Shown: positions 18,887 to 26,330 of the stretch, one piece after another
Position numbering within the stretch: position 1 is the stretch's first letter
How the letters are laid out: every line of letters begins with the position of its first letter
From: Actinomycetes bacterium
GTDB taxonomy: Bacteria > Actinomycetota > Acidimicrobiia > Acidimicrobiales > RAAP-2
Length of the DNA stretch: 44,122 nt
Direction of reading: 5' to 3'
Assembly (NCBI GenBank): GCA_021785695.1
Contig: JAJYEQ010000014.1
Location: forward strand, 1-44,122
Notes under the pieces: generated by a model
The model's input: only the letters and a program-made list of their open reading frames with translations
The model's database searches: none
What the model was told of the DNA's origin: nothing
Position numbers and translations under genes: made by a program

Positions 18887-20205
18887 CGCGGTCCCAGGTC
18901 GTCGTCGTGGGACGTCCCAATGTGGGCAAGAGCTCCCTGGTCAACCGGTTGGCCGGGCGGCGCATCACGGTCGTCGAGGAGCACCGCGGCGTGACCCGGG
19001 ACCGCAAGGTCGTGCCCGTCGACTGGGCGGGGATCGCCTTCGACCTCATCGACACCGGGGGCTGGGTCGAGCGCGGGACCGACCTGGAGCGCAAGGTGGC
19101 GACCCAGTCCTCACGGGCCCTGGCCGAGGCCGATCTGGTCTTGGTGGTGGTGGACGCGGGCACCGGCCCGGTCGACGAGGACCTGGCAGTCGCCCAGTGG
19201 GTCCGGCGCTCGGGGCGCCCCCACGTCGTGGTGGTCAACAAGGTCGACGCCTCGACCCACGAGCCCACCATCTGGGAGTTCTTGAACCTGGGGCTGGGCG
19301 AGCCGATCGGCGTGAGCGCCCTGCACGGGCGCGGCGCGGGCGACCTGCTCGACCTGCTGGTCGAGCGTCTCGGGTCGGCTGACGCGCCCGCCGACCCGGA
19401 CAGCCAGGAGGCGGGGGAGAGCGAGGACGACGACGACGACGACGGGGTGCTGCGCGTCGCCATCGTGGGTCGGCCCAACGTGGGCAAGTCGACGCTCTTC
19501 AACCGCCTGCTCGGCGAGGAGCGCTCGGTGGTCCACGACCTGCCCGGGACGACGCGCGACAGCATCGACACCCTGCTCGAGACCGACGAGGGACCCATCC
19601 GCATCATCGACACCGCGGGCATGCGGCGCCGGGCGCGCACCGAGGCGGGTCTCGAGACCTACGCGGTGCTGCGCAGCCTGGAGGCGCTCGACCGGGCGGA
19701 CCTCGCCGTCCTGGTGGTGGACGCGACGGTGGGAGCCACCGGGCAGGATCAGCGCCTGGCCGAGCGCATCGCCGCCGCGGGCTGCCCGGCCGTGGTGGTC
19801 GTGAACAAGTGGGAGCTCGTGGCGACCGAGGACCGCCCCACGACGCTGGCCACCCTCGAGCATCGGCTGGCCTTCCTCGGTGACGCGCCCATCCTCACGA
19901 TGTCGGCGCTGCTCGGGCGCGGCGTCCACCGGCTGCTGCCGGCGCTGCGCGCCTCGGCCACCGACTACGTCAAGCGCATCCCGACCGGAGCCCTGAACCG
20001 CGCCATCCGCGACCTGCAGGCGCGGCACCCCTCCCCGACGGGCCGGGTGCGCTACGCGGTCCAGGGCGCCATCGAGCCGCCGACGATCACCCTGTTCGCC
20101 TCCGGTCGGATGCCCCCGACCTACCTGCGCTACCTGGAGCGCGGACTGCGCGAACGCTTCGAGCTGGGGAGCACGCCCGTGCGGCTGCGGGTGCGCGTGG
20201 AGTGA
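18883..20205 (+). CDS. der: Ribosome-assembly GTPase Der (EngA)
   Basis: Essential tandem GTPase for 50S subunit maturation. The 440 residues contain two G domains: G1 GRPNVGKSSLVNRL near 10 with DTGGW and NKVD, and G1 GRPNVGKSTLFNRL near 200 with DTAGM and NKWE. A KH-like domain follows to the end (VKRIPTGALNRAI onwards). The linker between the G domains (about 167-188) is short and very acidic, with a run of seven Asp/Glu residues. GTG 18883 overlaps the DUF512 stop (GTGA). Confidence 0.96.
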   Translation: MTRSQVVVVGRPNVGKSSLVNRLAGRRITVVEEHRGVTRDRKVVPVDWAGIAFDLIDTGGWVERGTDLERKVATQSSRALAEADLVLVVVDAGTGPVDEDLAVAQWVRRSGRPHVVVVNKVDASTHEPTIWEFLNLGLGEPIGVSALHGRGAGDLLDLLVERLGSADAPADPDSQEAGESEDDDDDDGVLRVAIVGRPNVGKSTLFNRLLGEERSVVHDLPGTTRDSIDTLLETDEGPIRIIDTAGMRRRARTEAGLETYAVLRSLEALDRADLAVLVVDATVGATGQDQRLAERIAAAGCPAVVVVNKWELVATEDRPTTLATLEHRLAFLGDAPILTMSALLGRGVHRLLPALRASATDYVKRIPTGALNRAIRDLQARHPSPTGRVRYAVQGAIEPPTITLFASGRMPPTYLRYLERGLRERFELGSTPVRLRVRVE

Positions 20206-20387
20206 TGGCGACGTGGTGCGAGCACTGTGACCGGCCCGTCGAGGGCGACGTGTGCGAGGTCTGTGGCCGTCCCGTGGAGACCCCGGTCCGCGAGCCGATT
20301 CCCCTGCGCTGGAAGTTCTTCCTGGTGGCCTCGGTGATCTATCTCGCCTACCGCCTGTATCAGTTAGTTTCCTGGCTGGCCCACTAG
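20205..20387 (+). CDS. Small zinc-ribbon protein with one membrane helix
   Basis: The 60-residue protein starts with two CX2C knuckles (Cys 5/8 and 17/20), a treble-clef or zinc-ribbon pattern, then a short Pro/Arg linker. A single hydrophobic helix near 31-52 (FFLVASVIYLAYRLYQLVSW) probably anchors it in the membrane. ATG 20205 shares one base with the der stop and has GGAG just upstream; GTG 20202 would add one residue. It lies in the der transcription unit ahead of the carbonic anhydrase-like gene. No function is recognised. Confidence 0.72.
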   Translation: MATWCEHCDRPVEGDVCEVCGRPVETPVREPIPLRWKFFLVASVIYLAYRLYQLVSWLAH

Positions 20388-20401
20388 TCCGAGGAGGAGT
20401 C

Positions 20402-20917
20402 ATGACCCTGTACGCGCTGGGGGACCGCGTCCCCACCATCCACCCCGAAGCCTTCGTCCACCCCGATGCGGTGGTCATCGGCGACGTGCACGTGGGTGCG
20501 CAGGCCTCGATCTGGCCCGGGGCCGTGCTACGCGGCGACTACGGGACGATCCTGGTGGGCGAGCGGACCTCCATCCAGGACGGGACCGTGGTGCACGCCG
20601 TCGCCGAGTTCCCGACCGTCGTGGGCGCCAACTGCGTCATCGGCCACATCGTGCACCTGGAGGGCTGCGTCATCCACGACGGCGCGCTGGTGGGAAGCGG
20701 CTCGGTGGTCCTGCACCACGCCCACGTGCACACCGGCGCCACCGTCGCGGCCGGTGCTGTGGTGCGCAATCGTGGCGTGGTGCCCCCGGGGGCCCTGGCC
20801 GTCGGCGTCCCGGCGATCATCAAGGAGGGCGGCAGCGACGAGGCGGCCATCGCCGAGGCGGTCGCCCTCTACGTGGCCAACGCGCGCCGCTACCAGAGCG
20901 AGTTGCGCCTCCTCTAG
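20402..20917 (+). CDS. Gamma-class carbonic anhydrase family protein
   Basis: The 171-residue left-handed beta-helix protein consists of hexapeptide repeats (VVIGDVHVG, ASIWPGAVLRGDYG, ILVGERTSIQDGTVVH, TVVGANCVIGH, VHLEGCVIHDGALVGSGSVV). A C-terminal helix follows. The His residues around TVVH and IGHIVHLEG sit where the metal ligands of the gamma carbonic anhydrase family lie. Many members are not active hydratases, so activity is open. GAGGAGGAG (20391-20399) lies 2 nt before ATG 20402, with the core AGGAGG slightly further, and fixes the start. Confidence 0.86.
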   Translation: MTLYALGDRVPTIHPEAFVHPDAVVIGDVHVGAQASIWPGAVLRGDYGTILVGERTSIQDGTVVHAVAEFPTVVGANCVIGHIVHLEGCVIHDGALVGSGSVVLHHAHVHTGATVAAGAVVRNRGVVPPGALAVGVPAIIKEGGSDEAAIAEAVALYVANARRYQSELRLL

Positions 20918-20932
20918 CCTCCCTCAGGAGGC
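20917..20932. terminator. Small hairpin between convergent genes
   Basis: GCCTCC and GGAGGC flank a CTCA loop between the carbonic anhydrase-like gene and trpD stops. A weak two-way terminator is possible; there is no T-run. Confidence 0.35.
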
Positions 20933-21985
20933 GGCGTTGGAGAGCTCCACGAGCCCGGACAGGACCGTGGCGGCGCGCCCGCTGATCACGCTGTCGCGCG
21001 CCAACTCGAATCCCTCGGGCAGGCTGGTGACGCGGTCGGCGGCCACCAGAGCCAGGGCGGCGTTGGCCAGGACCACGTCGCTCACCGCATCCTCGGCGCC
21101 GCCGAGGAACCTCTCGACGACCCCCACGTTGTGGGCGATGTCGCCGCCACGGACCTCCTCGGCGCTGTGACGGCGCCCGAGGACGGCTCCCGCGTCGAGG
21201 CGCTCGACGCGCACGCCGTCGCCGTCGACGGTCGCGATGTCGGACACGCTGCCGAGGCTCAGCTCGTCCATGCCATCACCGGCGCACACCAGGACCGCCT
21301 TGGCGATCCCCCGCGAGCCCAGCACCTGGGCCATGGGCTCCAGGTTGTCGCGGTGGGCCACCCCGACGACCAGGCGCGTCACCCCGGCCGGATTGGCCAG
21401 CGGGCCCAGGACATTGAAGATGGTGCGGAAGTTGAGGGTGCGCCGGATCGGCGTGAGGTAGCCCAGGGCGTGGTGGTAGACGGGGGCGAAGATGAAGCCC
21501 ATGCCGGCCTCGCGCACGCAGCGGCGAATCGTCGTCGGGGTGACGTCGAGGCGCACACCGAGGCCCTCGAGCACGTCAGCGGCGCCCACCGACGAGGAGG
21601 CCGCCCGGTTCCCGTGCTTGGCGACCGGGACCCCCGCTCCGGCCACGGCCAGCGCGGCCATGGTCGACAGGTTGACGGTGTGTAGCTGGTCCCCGCCAGT
21701 GCCCACGATGTCCAGGGCCTCGACCTCGAGATCGAAGGTCGTGGCCGCCGCGATCATCGCGTCGACGAAGCCGGTCATCTCCTCGGGCGTCTCGCCCTTG
21801 GCCGTCAGCGCGGTGAGGAACGCCGCGATGTGGATCGCCTCGACCTCGCCGCGCAGGATCGCGGCCAGGGCCTGACGGGCGCTCTCGCGATCCAGATCCC
21901 GGTGGCGCACCAGGGGCGCGAGCACCAGGGCACTGAAACTCGCCGCGTCCAGGGAGGCGCGCGTCGAGGATGACGGGCTCGTCAT
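20924..21985 (-). CDS. trpD: Anthranilate phosphoribosyltransferase
   Basis: Second step of tryptophan synthesis from chorismate: anthranilate plus PRPP to phosphoribosyl anthranilate. The 353 residues show DIVGTGGDQLHTVNLSTMAALAVAGAG near 105-131, KHGNRAASSSVGAADVLEGLGV and HHALGYLTPIRRTLNFRTIFNVLGPLANPAG. It is transcribed away from trpCFBA across a 47 bp gap. It has a leaderless-type box and no Shine-Dalgarno. The anthranilate synthase genes (trpE, trpG) are outside the window. Confidence 0.95.
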   Translation of the reverse strand: MTSPSSSTRASLDAASFSALVLAPLVRHRDLDRESARQALAAILRGEVEAIHIAAFLTALTAKGETPEEMTGFVDAMIAAATTFDLEVEALDIVGTGGDQLHTVNLSTMAALAVAGAGVPVAKHGNRAASSSVGAADVLEGLGVRLDVTPTTIRRCVREAGMGFIFAPVYHHALGYLTPIRRTLNFRTIFNVLGPLANPAGVTRLVVGVAHRDNLEPMAQVLGSRGIAKAVLVCAGDGMDELSLGSVSDIATVDGDGVRVERLDAGAVLGRRHSAEEVRGGDIAHNVGVVERFLGGAEDAVSDVVLANAALALVAADRVTSLPEGFELARDSVISGRAATVLSGLVELSNAAS

Positions 21986-21991
21986 GGAGCA

Positions 21992-21997
21992 ACCCTA
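21992..21997 (-). promoter_or_regulatory. -10 box of trpD
   Basis: TAGGGT on the minus strand, exactly 6 nt before ATG 21985. Confidence 0.6.
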
Positions 21998-22020
21998 CTC
22001 GGGCCTCGCCGAACCCCCGG

Positions 22021-22026
22021 TACCAT
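22021..22026 (+). promoter_or_regulatory. -10 box of trpC
   Basis: TACCAT, exactly 6 nt before ATG 22033. Three overlapping ATGs (22025, 22029, 22033) lie here in three frames; only 22033 is in frame with trpC. Confidence 0.6.
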
Positions 22027-22032
22027 GCATGC

Positions 22033-22821
22033 ATGCCGACGCGCTACCTCGACGAGATCGTCGTCGCGCATCGCCGGCGGGCCGCGCGCGACGAGCGCGA
22101 CTGGCGGGCGCGCCGCGAGGCCACGGTGCCGCGCGTGCCGCGCCTGCGCGCCGCCCTGCGCTCGAGCAGTGTCGCGGTCATCGCCGAGGTCAAGCGCCGC
22201 TCGCCCTCGCGCGGGGCCCTGGCCACCGACCTGGACGCTGCTGCGGTGGCCCGCGAGTACCGCGACGGGGGAGCGGCCGCTATCTCGGTCCTGACCGACG
22301 AGGAGTTCTTCGGGGGCTCCCTGGCGGACCTGGCCGCAGTGGCCGCGGCCGTCGAGGTCCCCCTCGTGCGCAAGGACTTCGCCGTCAGCCCCAACGACGT
22401 CCTCGACGCCGCGGCCTGGGGCGCGAGCGGCGTGCTGCTCATCGTGGCCGCCCTAGACCAGGTCGAGCTGGCCGCGCTGGTCGAGCTGGCCCGCGAGATC
22501 GGCCTCGACCCCCTCGTCGAGGTGCACGACGCCGACGAGCTGGCCCGCGCGCTCGACGTCGGCGCCGACCTGGTCGGCATCAACCAGCGCGACCTGCATA
22601 CCTTCGCCGTGGAGCCCGAGCGGGCCGCGGCCCTGGCCCAGCGGGTCGATCCCGCGGTCGTCGTGGTCGCCGAGTCGGGCATCGGCGGGCGTGACGACGT
22701 CGTGTCCTTGGCCGCGGCGGGTGTCGACGCGATCTTGGTGGGCGAGAGCGTGGTGAGGGCCGCCAACCGCCGCGACGCGGTCCGGGCCCTCACGGGCATC
22801 GCGAGGATCCCGCGTGGCTGA
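22033..22821 (+). CDS. trpC: Indole-3-glycerol phosphate synthase
   Basis: Ring-closing step of tryptophan synthesis. The 262-residue TIM barrel has the N-terminal YLDEIVVAHRR, the catalytic lysine block AVIAEVKRRSPSRG near 48, VLTDEEFFGGS, PLVRKDFAVSP near 113, LVEVHDADEL, VGINQRDLHTF, VAESGIGG and ILVGESVV. The frame is open upstream, but ATG 22033 gives the family N-terminus and fits the TACCAT box. It overlaps trpF by 8 bp. Confidence 0.95.
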   Translation: MPTRYLDEIVVAHRRRAARDERDWRARREATVPRVPRLRAALRSSSVAVIAEVKRRSPSRGALATDLDAAAVAREYRDGGAAAISVLTDEEFFGGSLADLAAVAAAVEVPLVRKDFAVSPNDVLDAAAWGASGVLLIVAALDQVELAALVELAREIGLDPLVEVHDADELARALDVGADLVGINQRDLHTFAVEPERAAALAQRVDPAVVVVAESGIGGRDDVVSLAAAGVDAILVGESVVRAANRRDAVRALTGIARIPRG

Positions 22822-23452
22822 CGGCGGCCTCGGACCCTCCCTGATCAAGATCTGCGGGATCACGCGCGCCGTCGACGTGGAGATGGCCCTCGGTGCCGGG
22901 GCCACGGGAATCGGGATGGTGCTGGCTGCCTCGGCCCGCCGCGTCACCCCCGAGCTGGCCGCCACGCTGGTGGCCCAGGTGGGGGACCGGGCCCTCAGCG
23001 TCGCGGTCTACCGCGACGTCGAGCCCGCACAGATCGCGGCCCTGACGGCGCAGGTGCGACCCCACGCCGTCCAACTCCACGACCCGCCGTCCCCCGGGCT
23101 GCTCGACGAGCTGCGGGCTACGGGCTGCGTGATCGTGCGCGCGGTCGCCGCCAGCGACGCGACGATCGCCGACCTCGACGACGAGCCCTTCGACGCGATC
23201 CTCCTGGACGGCACGCAGCCGGGCAGTGGCCAGGCCCACGGCTTCGATGCCGCGACGTCTCGACCCTGGCACCGCCCGCTCATCGCCGCCGGCGGGCTGA
23301 CCTCGAGCTCGGTGCGGGAGGTGGCCGCCCAGACGTGGGTGTGGGGCGTCGACGTCTCCAGCGGCGTCGAGGCCAGCCCCGGCGTCAAGGACGCCGCGCG
23401 CATCCACGCCTTCGTCGACGCGGCGCGCGCGGGACTGGCGGATCGCTCGTGA
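22814..23452 (+). CDS. trpF: Phosphoribosylanthranilate isomerase
   Basis: Amadori rearrangement between the trpD and trpC steps. The 212-residue TIM barrel has [17 protein letters not shown] near 10 with the catalytic Cys. VQLHD, the catalytic Asp in DAILLDG near 130, IAAGGL and [16 protein letters not shown] follow. Being a separate gene, this organism does not rely on the bifunctional PriA for this step alone, though priA could still exist elsewhere. GTG 22814 overlaps trpC by 8 bp. Confidence 0.93.
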   Translation: MADGGLGPSLIKICGITRAVDVEMALGAGATGIGMVLAASARRVTPELAATLVAQVGDRALSVAVYRDVEPAQIAALTAQVRPHAVQLHDPPSPGLLDELRATGCVIVRAVAASDATIADLDDEPFDAILLDGTQPGSGQAHGFDAATSRPWHRPLIAAGGLTSSSVREVAAQTWVWGVDVSSGVEASPGVKDAARIHAFVDAARAGLADRS

Positions 23453-23463
23453 CCGGGAGCGTC

Positions 23464-24622
<1,159 letters not shown>

Positions 24623-24630
<8 letters not shown>

Positions 24631-25387
24631 GCTGGAGGCGCGACTGCGCGCGGTGCGCCAGCGCCACCACGCCTTCGTCCCCTACCAGATGGCGGGCGCC
24701 AGCCCGCGCTGGCTCGACCACCTCGACGCCCTGGTCGCCGCGGGGGCCGACGCCATCGAGGTCGGGCTGCCGTTCTCGGATCCGATGATGGACGGTCCGA
24801 TCATCCAGGAGGCCGCTCTGCGGGCGCTCAGGGCCGGCACGACGCTCGAGACCGTGGCGCACGCCCTGGCCGCGCGCGACCTCGGCGTGCCCCTCATCGC
24901 GATGACCTACTACAACGTCCTGTACCACCGGGGACTCGAGCGCGCCGCCACGGTCCTGCGCGACGCGGGCATCAGCGGCGCCATCGTCCCGGACCTGCCC
25001 CTCGAAGAGCTCGAGCCGTGGCGCGAGGCCAGCGCCGCAGCCGGCCTAGCCACGGTGCTGCTCGTCGCGCCGTCCACGCCCCCCGAGCGCACGGCCCGGC
25101 TGGCGCGGGCCAGCCAGGGCTTCGTCTACGCCACCGCGCGCATGGCGGTCACCGGGCGCTCCGAGGGCGCCGGCGACGCGCCCCGCGTCGTGGCCGCCAT
25201 CCGCAGCGCCGTCGACACGCCGGTCTACGTCGGGATCGGCATCTCCACGCCCGCCGACACCGCCGCGGCGGCGCGCGTCGCCGACGGAGTCATCGTCGGG
25301 TCGGCCCTGGTCGCCGCGGTGCTGGCCAACGACGACCCCGCGGGGCTCGAGCTGGCCGCCTCGGCCTTTCGCGCCGCCCTCTCGTGA
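24623..25387 (+). CDS. trpA: Tryptophan synthase alpha subunit
   Basis: Cleaves indole-3-glycerol phosphate to indole for TrpB. The 254-residue TIM barrel keeps the catalytic Glu ([10 protein letters not shown], near 47) and Asp (DPMMDGPII). Two usually well conserved spots differ: the N-terminal TAGDP-type motif reads MAGASP (residues 23-28), and the loop normally like YYVSxxGVTG reads [10 protein letters not shown] near 170. The threonine of that loop is kept. The protein is probably active, with altered contacts. ATG overlaps trpB by 8 bp. Confidence 0.92.
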
Positions 25388-25404
25388 GACGAAGCCGGGC
25401 AATG

Positions 25405-25435
25405 TTCCGGGCCGTGGGACTTTAGACCCTAGTTT
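25405..25435 (+). promoter_or_regulatory. Putative satP promoter module
   Basis: TTCCGGG (25405-25411), GGGACT (25416-25421) and CCTAGTTT (25428-25435) with a TAGTTT -10-like box. The same three words in the same order precede acs at 26222-26245. It predicts a leader of about 140 nt before satP. Confidence 0.45.
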
Positions 25436-25457
25436 CCCCTATGACCAGGTTTGTTGG

Positions 25458-25475
25458 TCGTGAACAAGTTCACGA
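25458..25475. repeat. Palindrome in the satP leader
   Basis: TCGTGAAC-AA-GTTCACGA: 8 bp perfect arms with a 2 bp centre. The size and symmetry fit a dimeric regulator's operator. Confidence 0.5.
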
Positions 25476-25503
25476 GTCTGAGCCGTCGCAAAGACCGAGC
25501 CAG

Positions 25504-25517
25504 CACCGGGCCCGGTG
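25504..25517. repeat. Perfect 14 bp palindrome in the satP leader
   Basis: CACCGGGCCCGGTG is fully self-complementary. Second of three symmetric elements between trpA and satP. Confidence 0.4.
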
Positions 25518-25531
25518 ATAAATGACTAAGT

Positions 25532-25554
25532 GAGTCACTAAGAGTTGGTGACTC
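25532..25554 (+). promoter_or_regulatory. Stem-loop just before the satP ribosome site
   Basis: GAGTCAC (25532-25538) pairs with GTGACTC (25548-25554) across a 9 nt loop. It ends 16 nt before the GGGGG ribosome site, so it could affect translation start. Confidence 0.45.
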
Positions 25555-25582
25555 GCCGTGAAAACAAATTGGGGGTTAGTCC

Positions 25583-26143
25583 ATGGCAGACGAACACAAG
25601 GTAGCTGACCCGGGCCCACTCGGCTTGGCGGCGTTCGCCACCACGACGTTCGCGCTGAGCAGTGCCAATGCGCACCTGTGGGGTGGTGCAGGGGCCACTG
25701 CGGCCGTGTCACTCGCGCTGTTCTACGGCGGGCTGACACAGTTGTTCGCCGGGATGTGGGAGTTCGTGCGGAAGAACACGTTCGGTGCTCTCGCGTTCAG
25801 TTCATACGGTGCGTTCTGGCTTGCTGTCTACGCCTTTATCAATTTCCAGAAGGGCTCGGGCGCCTCGCTCGGGGTCTTCCTGCTGTGCTGGACCATCTTC
25901 ACCGCCTACATGTTGATCGCCTCGCTCAAGACGAATACCGCCCTGATCGCGATCTTCGTGTTCCTGGTTGCGACGTTCATCTTCCTGACCATCGGGAACT
26001 GGGGCGCCGGTCACGTGGGCATGGTGAAGATCGGCGGATGGCTGGGCATCATCACTGCGCTGATCGCCTGGTACACATCTGCTGCGGGCGTCATCAACGA
26101 CACCTACAAGAAGGTCGTCCTCCCGGTCGGTCCGCGCGGCTAA
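25583..26143 (+). CDS. Acetate uptake transporter, GPR1/FUN34/YaaH (SatP) family
   Basis: Six-helix membrane protein that takes up acetate or succinate with protons. The 186 residues have the family motif as DPGPLGLAAFATTTFAL (NPAPLGL in most members, so N becomes D). LFYGGLTQLFAGMWEF and NTFGALAFSSYGAFWL follow, then hydrophobic helices throughout. The G-rich ribosome site GGGGG (25571-25575) lies 7 nt before ATG 25583. The gene sits directly before acetyl-CoA synthetase, so uptake and activation are side by side. Its codon use and upstream region are less GC-biased than the neighbours, which suggests high expression or different origin. Confidence 0.9.
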   Translation: MADEHKVADPGPLGLAAFATTTFALSSANAHLWGGAGATAAVSLALFYGGLTQLFAGMWEFVRKNTFGALAFSSYGAFWLAVYAFINFQKGSGASLGVFLLCWTIFTAYMLIASLKTNTALIAIFVFLVATFIFLTIGNWGAGHVGMVKIGGWLGIITALIAWYTSAAGVINDTYKKVVLPVGPRG

Positions 26144-26154
26144 GGTACTGGGCA

Positions 26155-26172
26155 CTGGTGGCTTGCCACCGG
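26155..26172. repeat. Short palindrome after satP
   Basis: CTGGTGGC-TT-GCCACCGG, 12 nt after the satP stop and just before a much longer hairpin. Possibly part of the same termination region. Confidence 0.35.
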
Positions 26173-26180
26173 ACCCAACC

Positions 26181-26220
26181 GCCAACAGCGCCCGGGCTTT
26201 TTAGCTCGGGCGCTGTTGGC
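26181..26220 (+). terminator. Long 18 bp hairpin between satP and acs
   Basis: Positions 26181-26198 pair with 26203-26220 through 18 continuous pairs (one G-U) around a TTTT loop. No T-run follows. It most likely ends the satP transcript before the acs promoter; a role as an RNA stability element is also possible. Confidence 0.65.
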
Positions 26221-26245
26221 ATTCCGGGGACTGACGTCCTAGTGT
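26216..26245 (+). promoter_or_regulatory. Putative acs promoter
   Basis: TTGGCA (26216-26221) as -35 and TAGTGT (26240-26245) as -10 with an 18 bp spacer. TTCCGGG, GGGACT and CCTAGTGT lie within it, as upstream of satP. The -35 overlaps the end of the preceding hairpin. Leader about 80 nt. Confidence 0.5.
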
Positions 26246-26330
26246 GCGCACAACGACTCCATGCGCACCGACTCACGAAGTAGTACCTGACACAATCTCA
26301 ACAAACAATTCCATTCCAACTGGGGGATTC

